From the NCBI RefSeq assembly GCF_000744655.1, contig NZ_JQMJ01000004.1, positions 4,774,001-4,838,000 on the forward strand: 64,000 bases of DNA. Reading direction: 5' to 3'. The notes beneath the pieces were generated by a model that was not told where the DNA came from, made no database searches, and saw nothing but the letters and a program-made list of their open reading frames with translations. Of this stretch, positions 18,289-27,156 are shown piece by piece. The position numbers were made by a program, and so were the translations under genes. Origin of the DNA: Streptacidiphilus rugosus AM-16 (lineage in GTDB: Bacteria > Actinomycetota > Actinomycetes > Streptomycetales > Streptomycetaceae). Position 1 is the stretch's first letter. The number at the start of each line of letters is the position of its first letter.

Positions 18289-19146
18289 GTGGGAAGTCCC
18301 GTCGACCAACTGGTGGACCTTCTCGACCTCGAGCAGATCGAGGTCAACATCTTCCGCGGACGCAGCCCGGAGGAGTCGCTCCAGCGCGTCTTCGGCGGGC
18401 AGGTCGCCGGCCAGGCCCTGATCGCGGCCGGCCGCACCGTCGACCCCGACCGGCCGGTGCACTCGCTGCACGCCTACTTCCTGCGCCCGGGCATCCCCGG
18501 CGTCCCGATCGTCTACCAGGTCGACCGGATCCGCGACGGCCGCTCCTTCACCACCCGCCGCGTCCTCGGCGTCCAGCAGGGCCGCACGATCTTCGCGCTG
18601 ACCGCCGACTTCCACCTGCCCGAGGAGTCCCCCTTCGAGCACCAGACGCCGATGCCTGAGGTCCCGGCGCCGGAGGCGGTCCCCTCGGCGCTGGACGAGG
18701 TCGGCTCGGTCCTGGGCGAGCTGCCGCCCTTCATCAGTCGCCGCCAGCCCTTCGACCTGCGCTACGTCGAGCGGCTGCGCTGGACCGAGGAGGAGCTCAA
18801 GGGCGTCGAGCCGCGCAGCGGGGTCTGGCTGCGCACCAACGGCGTCCTGCCGGACGACCCGCTGATCCACACCTGCGCGGTGACGTACGCGAGCGACATG
18901 ACGCTGCTGGACTCGGTCCGCATCCCGGTCGAGCCACTGTGGGGCAAGCGGCACTTCGACATGGCCTCGCTGGACCACGCGATGTGGTTCCACCGGCCGT
19001 TCCGCGCCGACGAGTGGCTGCTCTACCAGCAGGAGTCACCCGTCGCCGTGGGCGGCCGCGGTCTCGCCCGCGGGCAGATCTTCGACCGGAGCGGGCAGCT
19101 GGTGGTGTCGGTGATGCAGGAGGGCCTCTTCCGCCGCATCCAGTAG
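18289..19146 (+). CDS. tesB: Acyl-CoA thioesterase II (TesB-type)
   Basis: A 285-residue double hot-dog thioesterase that hydrolyses acyl-CoA to free acid and CoA in the cytoplasm. Family features are the N-terminal FGGQVAGQALIAAGRTV and SLHAYFLRPG segments and the C-terminal ASLDHAMWFHRPFRADEWLLY, which holds the catalytic Asp. GTG 18289 has GAGGAAAG upstream. Length is that of the family. Confidence 0.92.
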   Translation: MGSPVDQLVDLLDLEQIEVNIFRGRSPEESLQRVFGGQVAGQALIAAGRTVDPDRPVHSLHAYFLRPGIPGVPIVYQVDRIRDGRSFTTRRVLGVQQGRTIFALTADFHLPEESPFEHQTPMPEVPAPEAVPSALDEVGSVLGELPPFISRRQPFDLRYVERLRWTEEELKGVEPRSGVWLRTNGVLPDDPLIHTCAVTYASDMTLLDSVRIPVEPLWGKRHFDMASLDHAMWFHRPFRADEWLLYQQESPVAVGGRGLARGQIFDRSGQLVVSVMQEGLFRRIQ

Positions 19147-19220
19147 CCCCGCCGGGGAGGCGGGCCGGGGGTTGACGGGGGCGGGGTTCCGCCGACCGGG
19201 CACGTGGGGGAAGATGCCAC

Positions 19221-20630
19221 GTGCACATAGAACAGCAGTCCGAACCGCCTGAGCCGCTGCTGGCCCCGGAATCCACCCCCGCCGACCGGCCCGTCCTCCC
19301 CGCCCAGGCCGCCCGGCCTGCTCGGCCCGCGCCGGGCGTTACGCCGGGCGTTACGCCGGAGCCTTCCACTGGCGGCCTGCTGCGTCGCCTGGCCACCGCC
19401 GCCCGGGGCTCGCTCGCCGACACCACCCCGCTGCGCGAGCACCCGCACTACCGGCGGCTCCTGTTCGGCCAGTCGGTGTCGAGCATCGGCCAGCAGATGA
19501 CCGCGCTCGCCGTGTCCGTCCAGGTCTACGCCCTCACCCACTCGGCCTTCGCGACCGGCCTGATCGGCCTCTGCTCGCTCGTGCCGCTGGTCGTCTTCGG
19601 CCTCTACGGCGGCGCCATGGCGGACCGCATGGACCGCCGCACCCTGGGCCTGCTCGGCGCGGGCGGCGCGGCCGTGCTCTCGGCCGTCCTTGCGGCGCAG
19701 GCGCTGATGGGACTGCAAGCCGTCGGCCTGCTGTACGTGGTCGTCGCGCTGCAGGCGGTCTGCTTCGCACTGAACGCCCCGGCCCGGTCCTCCATGATCC
19801 CGCGCCTGGTCCCGTCCGAGCAACTCCCGGCGGCGAACGCGCTCAACTCGGTCGGGATGACGCTGGCCAGCACCGTCGGCCCGATGCTGGGCGGCCTCTT
19901 CATCGGCCTGTGGGGCTTCCAGGCCGCGTACCTGTTCGACGCGGTCGCCTTCGGCGCCTCCCTGTACGCGATGTGGCGACTCCCCTCGATGCGCCCGGAA
20001 CGGTCTGCCTCGGGACATCGCGCCTCGGTCCTGGACGGGCTGCGCTTCCTGCGCGACCGGCCCAACCTGCGGATGACGTTCCTGGCGGACATCGCCGCCA
20101 TGGTCTTCGGCCTGCCGCGCGCCCTCTTCCCGGTCCTGGCGGCCACCCTCTACGGCGGCGGCGCGGGCACGGTCGGCCTGCTCACCGCGGCCCCGGCCGT
20201 CGGCGCGCTGGCGGGAGCCCTGTTCTCCGGCTGGGTCGGCCGGGTCCACCGCCAGGGCCTCGCCACCAGCCTCGCGGTAGCGGCCTGGGGCCTCGCCATC
20301 ACCGGCTTCGGCCTGGCCCACCAGCTCTGGCTGGGCCTCCTGCTGCTCGCCGCGGCCGGCGCGGCGGACACCGTCTCCATGATCTTCCGCAACACGATGA
20401 TGCAGGCCGCAGCCCCGGACGACATGCGCGGCCGACTGCAGGGCGTCTTCATCGTCGTGGTCGCCGGCGGCCCCCGCCTCGGCGACTTCGAGTCCGGCCT
20501 GGTGGCCCAGCTCTCCACCCCCACCCTCTCCGCCACCACCGGTGGCCTCGCCTGCCTGGCCTCCCTCCTCCTGCTCCTCGCCCGCTACCCCTCCTTCCTC
20601 CGCTACGACTCCCGCGAACCAACCCCGTGA
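19221..20630 (+). CDS. MFS exporter, DHA3/EntS-like
   Basis: A 469-residue transporter with about 12 hydrophobic helices after a 70-residue Pro/Ala-rich cytosolic N-terminus. The GGAMADRMDRRTLGLLGAG loop and ARSSMIPRLVPSEQLPAANA are typical of the DHA3 group, which includes the enterobactin exporter EntS and macrolide effluxers. Substrate unknown. GTG start at 19221. It ends 114 bp before the tRNA-Pro gene and is the last core gene before the island. Confidence 0.85.
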   Translation: MHIEQQSEPPEPLLAPESTPADRPVLPAQAARPARPAPGVTPGVTPEPSTGGLLRRLATAARGSLADTTPLREHPHYRRLLFGQSVSSIGQQMTALAVSVQVYALTHSAFATGLIGLCSLVPLVVFGLYGGAMADRMDRRTLGLLGAGGAAVLSAVLAAQALMGLQAVGLLYVVVALQAVCFALNAPARSSMIPRLVPSEQLPAANALNSVGMTLASTVGPMLGGLFIGLWGFQAAYLFDAVAFGASLYAMWRLPSMRPERSASGHRASVLDGLRFLRDRPNLRMTFLADIAAMVFGLPRALFPVLAATLYGGGAGTVGLLTAAPAVGALAGALFSGWVGRVHRQGLATSLAVAAWGLAITGFGLAHQLWLGLLLLAAAGAADTVSMIFRNTMMQAAAPDDMRGRLQGVFIVVVAGGPRLGDFESGLVAQLSTPTLSATTGGLACLASLLLLLARYPSFLRYDSREPTP

Positions 20631-20744
20631 CCTGCACGCATCCGCCGGTAAACCTGTGCACGAGCAGGGGCCCGGGTGCTGTATTGTTCTTCCTGTGCCC
20701 GGGAGACCGGGGACGGACCGCAAAGCCGCAAGGCAGAGCAGTCT

Positions 20745-20826
<82 letters not shown>

Positions 20827-20847
20827 CTAGTCCAGAGTCGCAGGTCG

Positions 20848-20890
20848 GAGCCGGTGTCTGATTTATCAGACACCGGCTCTCGACGTTTTT
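20848..20890 (+). terminator. tRNA-Pro rho-independent terminator
   Basis: A perfect 15-bp stem (GAGCCGGTGTCTGAT and its complement) with a 2-nt centre at 20848-20879, followed by a T run at 20886-20890. A diverged copy sits beside the second att repeat at 35894-35935. Confidence 0.85.
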
Positions 20891-20904
20891 GGGCCCACTT
20901 CGGC

Positions 20905-20957
20905 TGGGAGCGGATTGGGAGCGAAGCTGGGAGCACTCGGCTCCCAATCCGCTCCCA
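20905..20957. repeat. 18-bp inverted repeat inside the island end
   Basis: Arms 20905-20922 and 20940-20957 are perfect complements (TGGGAGCGGATTGGGAGC) around a 17-nt loop that itself contains another GGGAGC. The five GGGAGC/GCTCCC boxes could be protein arm sites. The right end of the island has the left arm and part of the right arm (35951-35997). Confidence 0.75.
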
Positions 20958-21219
20958 AGTCAATTGACGTTGACCGCTATCACCCACAACGGTCGAGATG
21001 CCCAGAATTCTTTGCGACGCGCCCCGGCTGACTACGAGATCGGGGTCGTGCGCGGCATCTTTGACGAAGCGCCATATGTTGTCGACTCCCCGGACGCTGA
21101 CTTGCGCTCTTTACGACATGCACCTGGGTGCGCCCTCGTGCTCCCAACAGCTTCGCCGCATTTGAGTCCTGGCAGGTCCATCGAACCGGGGCCCTGCGCA
21201 GCCGGGGACCGGGCGCCAG
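20958..21219. other. Island left-end stretch without a supported gene
   Basis: About 260 bp with short frames only and lower GC than the flanks. It may hold further wreckage of an integration module, but I cannot name any part of it. Confidence 0.4.
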
Positions 21220-21475
21220 TGAGCACGGCGTCGTTGCGCGCCGACCCGGAGATGACCCGGCACGAGATCACTGCTCTACGCCGGGAGCGGGACGCCGCTC
21301 AACGCCCTCGCACAGCCCAATCGGGGGCAACTGCTCGACCAGGTCGACACTCCGGGAGTTGGCCCGCGTCAAAGGACTGACCAGCCGGTTAGACAAGTTG
21401 GCCGAGAATATCGCCTGGGAGAGCGAAAGGCGCGACCTGCCGGGCGGGAGACTGAGCTCAGGCAACTGCGCCGAG
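21220..21475 (+). pseudogene. Remnant of a coiled-coil TnpC-like recombination accessory gene
   Basis: Two neighbouring frames together read as one Streptomyces-type coiled-coil protein: APVSTASLRADPEMTRHEIT and ALRRERDAAQ in one frame (to about 21300), then LRELARVKGLTSRLDKLAEN in another (about 21347-21440). Such short Arg/Leu-rich proteins are commonly encoded after paired tyrosine recombinases of Tn554-like integration modules. The recombinases themselves are not present. Family naming is from memory of the pattern and is tentative. Confidence 0.4.
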
Positions 21476-22032
21476 TACTGCCTTGATTGCCGTGTCCTGG
21501 TCGCCAGGGTCGCTGGTCAGACGCTGGTGGCGCAGGCACAGCGTGGCGAGCTCCTGGTGAGTCACGCGGTCGACCTCGCGGCGCAGGAGCGGGTCGCGGT
21601 CGCGGTGGTCGCCGAGGGGGACCTCTTCGTCGAGTACCGTGGCCAAGATCAGGCTGTAGCCGCGGCAGTGCAGCGTGACCAGGTCCCTCAGGCGGTCTAC
21701 CTCCGCGCTGGGCAGCAGCTCGCGGCGAAGTTCGGCGGCGGCGAGCCAGTAGGCGAAGGGGTCCAGGGCGGCGCGGTCGACCAGGACCACCTCCGCGCTG
21801 AGCGCGGCCTCCAGCTCGCGCAGACGGCGGCGGAGACGATCCACAACGTGGTGTCGGCGGTCTGTCGGTGCCGTTTGGGTAAGCCGAGTTCGGCTGCCTT
21901 GGTGGCGTAGTTCCCGCCGGTCGGGGCGACGCGTACGCCTTGGGCGCGGAGCTCCATCTCCAGGCGCTGCAGGAGGGTCGTCTTGCCGTTGGAGTGGGTG
22001 CCGGTGACGGCGACGCGGATTGGGTTCACCAC
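21458..22032 (-). pseudogene. P-loop ATPase/kinase (AAA_28-like), frameshifted
   Basis: The start reads VVNPIRVAVTGTHSNGKTTL with a Walker A motif (GTHSNGKTT), then GVRVAPTGGNYATKAAELGL. The frame is lost near 21835-21860 and continues in another as DRLRRRLRELEAALSAEVVL, then DRAALDPFAYWLAAAELRRE. Together this is a nucleotide/metabolite kinase-like AAA_28 protein of about 190 residues. GTG 22032 has GGAAGGAA upstream and overlaps the stop of the exonuclease, so the two formed an operon. Confidence 0.65.
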
Positions 22033-22616
22033 AGGGTTCCTTCCGGTTCGGGGACGCTGGGCATTCCGGCCGGGACGGCGACGGCGGCGAGGTCGGTGAA
22101 GGCGGTGAAGCCTTCGGCAAGCTGGACGAGGAGGAGGGCGGTGGCGTGGGCGTCGAACAGGGCGCGGTGCCTCTGCCCGGGGATGCCGCTGGTGTCGATG
22201 CCGGTGTGCTCGATCAGCGCGTCGAGGTTGTGGCGCGTGGCCTTGCCGTACAGGTGGCGGGAGAGCTTGAGGGTGTCGATCACCCCTGCGGGTTCCCAGC
22301 CGGGCGAGGAGGCCGCAGTCGACGTGGGCGTTGTGCGCGGCGATCCACGCCCCGTCCAGCAGCCCGCGCACCTGCGGCGTGGCCTGCCCCCAGGTGGGTG
22401 CCGAGGCGACGTCGTCGTTGCTGATGCCGTGGAAGGCGGTCGCCATGCGGCTGATCGGGACCGGCGGCCGGACCAGCGTGGACCAGCCCGTCTCCGCGCT
22501 CACGTGGCCGGCATGGATCGGGATCGCGGCGAACTCGATGAGGTCCGGTGGCTGCGCGCCGAACTTCTTGCCCTCTTCATCCTTGTTTCGGTAGATGGAG
22601 CTCGGGCGGAGCGACG
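22026..22616 (-). pseudogene. DEDDh 3'-5' exonuclease, truncated and frameshifted
   Basis: The segments PPDLIEFAAIPIHAGHVSAE, GISNDDVASAPTWGQATPQV and AAHNAHVDCGLLARLG match an exonuclease of the DNA polymerase III epsilon (DnaQ) type. The frame then shifts near 22295-22305 and continues as VIDTLKLSRHLYGKATRHNL, then GQRHRALFDAHATALLLVQL. No proper start remains at the upstream end, where a stop lies near 22616. It is coupled to the P-loop gene downstream. Confidence 0.65.
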
Positions 22617-22920
22617 ATCACAACCCGACCACCAATCCGCAGATCTCGCCCTGTCCTGGGCGAACCCTTTGACCGGTCCTCCAGATGCGCCATTGTCAGG
22701 CCACGGAACCCCATCCCAGCACCAGGGCGACCACGGATCTCGCCCGAGCGCTGGCGCTCATCCTGACGCGCGACACGAGTCCCACGGGGAGAATTTCCAG
22801 CAAGTCAGTTGGTTCGGGTTCGGACGTCGAGTGCCGGACGACGGCGCTGGCCGCGCCGGCGTGTCGGCACCGGGTTCACCGAACATCAGGTGTAGCCTCT
22901 CGCCGACGCATAGGGGGTAG
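22617..22920. other. Gap upstream of the CBASS-like operon
   Basis: About 300 bp with no convincing gene on either strand. It must hold the promoter of the sigma-like gene. A GGGGG-containing ribosome-site-like stretch (22912-22916) lies just before the only open frame, which begins after a TAG at 22918-22920. Confidence 0.4.
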
Positions 22921-22980
22921 ACAATCTCGACGTTCCAAGAGCTTCGCGGACTCGGTCACCTCGGCCGGACGGGCCTCCAG

Positions 22981-23892
22981 TTGGTCGCCCGGCTACTGCG
23001 GCAGGAACTACGTCGGTTCCCGGACCTAGTGCCCGTCGCCGGATGGCAAGCGGCAGACTACGAGGACGTCGTCCAGGAGTTCCTAGTAAGCCGGGGTGCC
23101 GCGGTCACGGCAGATCTGTTGGCTCGGGCCACGGATGATGAATCGATGGGCAAGCTGCTACGGCGGTCGATCCGGAATTGGCTGATTGACTGGGTCCGCA
23201 AGACTCCCCGCGGTGCCTTGCGTCGAAGGCTGGAGGATGTCCTCAGCAAGGACGACGCCTTCGACATGGTTCCGGAGGACGAGGAGGGTGTTGGTCGATG
23301 GAGGCTCGCCGGCTCACTCGGTGGCCCGTGGTCGGGTTCTCTCTCTGACCTCGCAAGAGCTGCCTACAGCGTGCACGACGTCACGGTGCCGGTGTGGAAT
23401 ACCGATGGTCGCCGCTCCCCTATCGCCGACCGCTCATCCATCGTGGCGATTCTCTCCGCCGTGTTGACCACCGCCCAGGGTGCGGTCGAGGTGGCGGTAC
23501 TGGTGTCTGTGTTCGCACAGCGGTTCCCTGCGTCCATGGATCCGGTCGAGGTCGCCACGGAGCCGGAGGAGCTGCCAGACTCCTCCAGACGCCATGTCCA
23601 TGACGAATGGCAGAATCCCGAGACTGCTCTCATCGATCAGGAGGAGGAGTTCAGTGCCGCGCTGAGCGCTGCGGAGATCGTTGGCAGGCTCTCTCGCCCG
23701 GAGCGTGGCGTGCTCTTGACCTGGGAAGATCCATCCGCCGTTCAGAAGCTTCTAGGCTGCGGTCGTTCTCAGGCCTACCACCAGATCAAGCGGCTCAAGG
23801 AGAAACTGGCGCTGCTAGTCGGAGAGCAGCCGGACAGGCTTGCAGTGCTATCGGAGGTGGTGGCGCTGTGCGAGGCTGCGTGGACTGTCTGA
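22981..23892 (+). CDS. Sigma-70-like protein, first gene of the CBASS-like operon
   Basis: About 303 residues. The N-terminal part (ADYEDVVQEFLVSRG) resembles sigma-70 region 2, and the C-terminal part (EIVGRLSRPERGVLLTWEDP, then LLGCGRSQAYHQIKRLKEKL) resembles a region-4 helix-turn-helix. A region of about 120 residues between them is unfamiliar. The TTG at 22981 is the only ordinary start in the frame; the frame is open from 22921 and an ATC at 22924 sits at good distance from a GGGGG site, so an unusual upstream start is possible. The sigma role is inferred. Confidence 0.55.
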   Translation: MVARLLRQELRRFPDLVPVAGWQAADYEDVVQEFLVSRGAAVTADLLARATDDESMGKLLRRSIRNWLIDWVRKTPRGALRRRLEDVLSKDDAFDMVPEDEEGVGRWRLAGSLGGPWSGSLSDLARAAYSVHDVTVPVWNTDGRRSPIADRSSIVAILSAVLTTAQGAVEVAVLVSVFAQRFPASMDPVEVATEPEELPDSSRRHVHDEWQNPETALIDQEEEFSAALSAAEIVGRLSRPERGVLLTWEDPSAVQKLLGCGRSQAYHQIKRLKEKLALLVGEQPDRLAVLSEVVALCEAAWTV

Positions 23893-23924
23893 GGGCGGGC
23901 TGGAACGGACTAGGGCGCACGGTA

Positions 23925-23942
23925 TGACGTCAAAGCAGGGTG
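23925..23942 (+). promoter_or_regulatory. TGACGTCAAAG repeat, copy 1
   Basis: TGACGTCAAAGCAGGGTG lies between the sigma-like gene and the next gene and matches 26036-26053 at 17 of 18 positions. It contains the perfect palindrome TGACGTCA. Its position before two of the operon's genes suggests a shared operator or promoter element. Confidence 0.45.
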
Positions 23943-23977
23943 AAGGCCTGGGGGAAGGCTGGTTGCAGGAGGACGTC

Positions 23978-24934
23978 ATGAGTGACTGGGATGTGCCGGA
24001 GTATTTGCTGCGCCTTGCGGCGCAAGCTGCCAGGCCTGAATTGCGGCCCGAGGGGCTCCTGGAGCGCTTCGGTGCCCCGGAGCAGGTCGAGGTCGAGGTT
24101 GGTCAGGTGTGGCGGGCGCGCTGGGATGCAGCCGTTGTGCTTGTGCTGATCCTGGGCGTGGATGGTCGGGAGGTGTCGGCGGTCCCGGTGACGTTGGATC
24201 CGCCCGCCGAGAATGCATTCTGTCTGATCGTGGGCCGGCACCGGTCTGTCTTTGGTGTGGATGCCACCGTCTGGGGGGACTTGAAGCGGGCAGTGCCCCT
24301 GAGGGTGCTGGACCAAGTGCTCGATACGTGGGACGCCGAAGTCGTTGGCTGGGCCAGGAGCAGAGTCCAAGGTCTCCTCGATGACCCTCCTGCAGCGACG
24401 CGGCTGGGCCGCGAGCCGAGCTCGGTGTTCGATGACGCAACGGCTCTGCGGGCGGAGCTCGAGGACGAGCTGACAGAGCTCTGTGAGGCACCCAGACTCG
24501 TCTGCGAAGACGAGGGCATGCCGGGAGGCGCTGGGCTGGCCAAGCTCCTCGGAAGCACCCTCGACCTCGCCCATCTGACCTCAGTCCTGGAACGTCCGCA
24601 GTCCACGGTCATGGCGATCCTAAGGGGGAAAGAGCCGCTGGAGCTCCGTGACATCGTGCGCATCGCCGAGGCCACAGGCTTGCCTCAGGAACAGGTGGCT
24701 GGCTCGGTGAAGCCATTGCCGCGGTCACTCGTCGACGCGCTGGAGCACCCACGTTGGCGGCCCGCTATGCGCTCCTTGGCGCAGCAGAGCGCTGTCGATG
24801 AAATGCAGGCGCGCTTGCGGGCCGGCTATGGGACTTTCGCCTTGGCTGCGCGGGAGACCGGGGGTGGCTCTCCGGATTGGGACGCTCGTCTGAAGCAATT
24901 CTTGGCTGGCCAGGATCTGGGTGGTGCCGGATGA
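23978..24934 (+). CDS. SH3-like/HTH-like regulatory protein of the operon
   Basis: A 318-residue soluble protein. Residues about 35-85 (VEVEVGQVWRARWDAAVVLV, then SAVPVTLDPP) look like a small SH3-like barrel of the kind found in MazF/PemK relatives. The C-terminal half (SVLERPQSTVMAILRGKEPL, then LRDIVRIAEATGLPQEQVAG) looks like a lambda-repressor-type helix-turn-helix. ATG 23978 is preferred over 23924 because AGGAGG lies 6 bp upstream. Its last codon overlaps the ImmA/IrrE start (ATGA). As the HTH partner of an ImmA-type protease it is the likely protease substrate. Confidence 0.55.
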   Translation: MSDWDVPEYLLRLAAQAARPELRPEGLLERFGAPEQVEVEVGQVWRARWDAAVVLVLILGVDGREVSAVPVTLDPPAENAFCLIVGRHRSVFGVDATVWGDLKRAVPLRVLDQVLDTWDAEVVGWARSRVQGLLDDPPAATRLGREPSSVFDDATALRAELEDELTELCEAPRLVCEDEGMPGGAGLAKLLGSTLDLAHLTSVLERPQSTVMAILRGKEPLELRDIVRIAEATGLPQEQVAGSVKPLPRSLVDALEHPRWRPAMRSLAQQSAVDEMQARLRAGYGTFALAARETGGGSPDWDARLKQFLAGQDLGGAG

Positions 24935-25968
24935 AGAGAGTCTTTTCCAAGGCGGCACCCGAGCAGGCGGTGGCGATGCTGACCGTGTTGGAGCAGCGCC
25001 ACCCCGGGCGGCTGGCAGCCCTGCGCACAGACGTGCTGACGGAGATCGGCGACTGGCCAGAGGTTCAGGTGCGCCTCGTGCCCGAGACTGGCGGCGGGGA
25101 TCGCTGCTCGGTCGCGGGCAGCTACGACGACAACACGGTGCCGCCCACCCTGCGAGTGGGTGAGTCGAGGTCCCTGCGGCGTCGAGGGTTCACCGCCCTG
25201 CACGAGCTCGGACACCACCTGCAGCAAACCGACCCGTCCCTCGGCGAGAAGCTGTTCGCATGGGCAGACTCGGAAGGCCTGGAGGAGGAAGCGTGCGACG
25301 CCTTCGCTGCGCGCATCCTGCTTCCGGAATCCCAGCTCTCGGAGTCCTTGAAGAACGTTGGTCCGACGGCGTCCGACGTGGTCGGCCTGTTCCGCACCTC
25401 GCAGGCGTCACGGGAGGCCTGCTGCGTGCGCGCCTCGGGGTTCTTCGTCGGCTGCGGTGCCGTGGTTCTCCTCGACGCGCAGGGCACGGTCGTCTTCGCT
25501 GCCCGGCACGGCATGATCCCGCCGGCCTGCGGTTCTGATCAGTCGGCCACCCCGCTCATTCGTGCGGCGTTGAAGAGCCATGCCGGTGCCCAAGCCGACC
25601 GGACTCACTTCGTCTTCCGCGACGGGCACCGCAGCGACGATCTGTACGGTCAGGCCAAGTGGCTGGACGAGGACTACCTGGTTGCGGTGTTCGGCCCCGA
25701 TCAGGTGGCTTGGCGGCAATTCACCGCCCCACGGCCGAGCAGCGGGACGTCCAGGTTCCTGTCGGGGTGGAACTGCGAGACCTGCGGCGATGGGTTCGCT
25801 GTGACCGAAACCTGCGCGCAGTGTCAGCAGCCTAGGTGCCCGGAGGGGCACTGCGGTTGCACCGCTGCTCGGGCAGCCTCGGACCCCACCTGCACGAAGT
25901 GCTTCTTGAAGAAGGGCAAGGCCCAGTTTTCGGCGGGCAGCACGGTGTGCAAGGAGTGCCTCGAGTAA
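24931..25968 (+). CDS. ImmA/IrrE-type metallopeptidase with Cys-rich C-terminus
   Basis: A 345-residue predicted zinc protease. HELGHH (His91-Glu92-His95) and the later EEACDAFAARILLPE give the ImmA/IrrE (COG2856) zinc site. Known members cleave a partner HTH repressor when DNA damage or phage is sensed (ImmA-ImmR, IrrE-DdrO, CapP-CapH). Residues about 275-345 carry about a dozen cysteines in CETC, CAQC, CGC, CTKC and CKEC pairs, probably two zinc ribbons, an unusual addition. Translational coupling to the preceding HTH-like gene supports a protease-substrate pair. Confidence 0.85.
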   Translation: MKRVFSKAAPEQAVAMLTVLEQRHPGRLAALRTDVLTEIGDWPEVQVRLVPETGGGDRCSVAGSYDDNTVPPTLRVGESRSLRRRGFTALHELGHHLQQTDPSLGEKLFAWADSEGLEEEACDAFAARILLPESQLSESLKNVGPTASDVVGLFRTSQASREACCVRASGFFVGCGAVVLLDAQGTVVFAARHGMIPPACGSDQSATPLIRAALKSHAGAQADRTHFVFRDGHRSDDLYGQAKWLDEDYLVAVFGPDQVAWRQFTAPRPSSGTSRFLSGWNCETCGDGFAVTETCAQCQQPRCPEGHCGCTAARAASDPTCTKCFLKKGKAQFSAGSTVCKECLE

Positions 25969-26035
25969 CTCTGACCGGGCGGTGCTACTTGCCGGACCTG
26001 CGGTTCTCCAGTGCCGCCGGACGATTCGCGCGATG

Positions 26036-26053
26036 TGACGTCAAAGAAGGGTG
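26036..26053 (+). promoter_or_regulatory. TGACGTCAAAG repeat, copy 2
   Basis: Second copy of the operon's repeat, 77 bp before the nucleotidyltransferase start. It is followed by an imperfect hairpin (about 26049-26076, GGACGCC/GGCGTCC) that could be an operator flank or attenuator. Confidence 0.45.
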
Positions 26054-26130
26054 GACGCCAATCAGGCGTCCCGCCCTTATGCAGGGCGCTGCCTGGGGCC
26101 TGCGGGTCCCGCGAGCGAATCGAGTCAACT

Positions 26131-27156
26131 ATGGGAAACACCGAGGACATCCTCAACAACGTGCGCGCGCAGATCGACGCGCACCCGGAGCCGCTGGCCG
26201 AGGCACGACGCCGCCTCGACCTCGTGCGCTCCACGGCGACGGGCTTCAAAGGGGCGCTGCGTACGTACAGCAGCGGTTCCCTGGCGCAGCACACCTTCAT
26301 TCACCCGGTCGGCGACGGCGACGGCGGTCTGGTGCTGGACAGGCGGGTCTACCCGTTGCTGGGTCCGGACGGAGGCGGTCAGACACCCCGCGACATCACC
26401 GCGCAGCTGTGCGGGTTGCTGGGGCCCGCAGTGAGAGAGGTCTACCCGAGGGCTCGCTGCGGCACTTCCAAGCGGGGACCGAAGCTGACGTTCGGTCAGC
26501 CCGTGGACGGTCAGGACCCGACGGTCGACCTGGTTGTCGCGCTGACCCGCCGGGACGGGTCAGGACTGTGGATCCCGAACCTGGAGCAGAACCGGTGGGA
26601 GGCGTCCCACCCGGAGCTGCACGTGGAGATGTTCACTTCAGGCAGCCCCTCACTGCGGCGGACCCGACGCCGGATCGTGCGGCTGCTGAAGGCGTGGAAC
26701 AAGCAGTACAGCGAGCCAGGATTCTCCTCGCACAATCTGACCGTGTGGGCGTGGGAGTTCGTTGAGCCGGGCATGGGGCTCGCCACCGGACTCCAGACCG
26801 TCCTGAGCCGCGCAGCGGCGCGGGTGGCGGCCGGTTCCGCGACTGTCGACCCGGCAGGGGTCTCCCCCAACGTGCAGCTGCTGGTCTCCCGGGACATAGC
26901 GGCGCGTCGGCTGCGCACGGCAGCAGAAGGCGTGGCGCAGGCTCTGGCCAACGACAGCGACCGGGAGGCCGTCCAGTCGGCGCTGTCGAAGGTGTACTAC
27001 TCCTACATCACCAACCCTTCCCCCAGCGGACTGAGTGCCAGGATCGCGCTGCTGCGCCAGCCGACGCTGGTGTCCACGGCCTCGCTGGGGCTGGGTGGCG
27101 CAGCGGTGACGCTCCCGTCGGCTCGTGCCTACGGCGAAGGCCACGGCTCTCGGTGA
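26131..27156 (+). CDS. CD-NTase-like nucleotidyltransferase (CBASS signal synthase)
   Basis: A 341-residue protein of the cGAS/DncV-like (OAS-type) nucleotidyltransferase family. The active-site signature is complete: Gly49-Ser50, then Asp62-Gly-Asp64 (GS-x11-DxD), and a third acid, Asp133, in DPTVDLVVAL. The downstream helical part includes RRIVRLLKAWNKQY. In CBASS such enzymes make cyclic oligonucleotides on phage infection to switch on an effector. ATG 26131 is chosen; a longer upstream frame lacks family sequence. The stop overlaps the E2 start (GTGA). Confidence 0.8.
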   Translation: MGNTEDILNNVRAQIDAHPEPLAEARRRLDLVRSTATGFKGALRTYSSGSLAQHTFIHPVGDGDGGLVLDRRVYPLLGPDGGGQTPRDITAQLCGLLGPAVREVYPRARCGTSKRGPKLTFGQPVDGQDPTVDLVVALTRRDGSGLWIPNLEQNRWEASHPELHVEMFTSGSPSLRRTRRRIVRLLKAWNKQYSEPGFSSHNLTVWAWEFVEPGMGLATGLQTVLSRAAARVAAGSATVDPAGVSPNVQLLVSRDIAARRLRTAAEGVAQALANDSDREAVQSALSKVYYSYITNPSPSGLSARIALLRQPTLVSTASLGLGGAAVTLPSARAYGEGHGSR

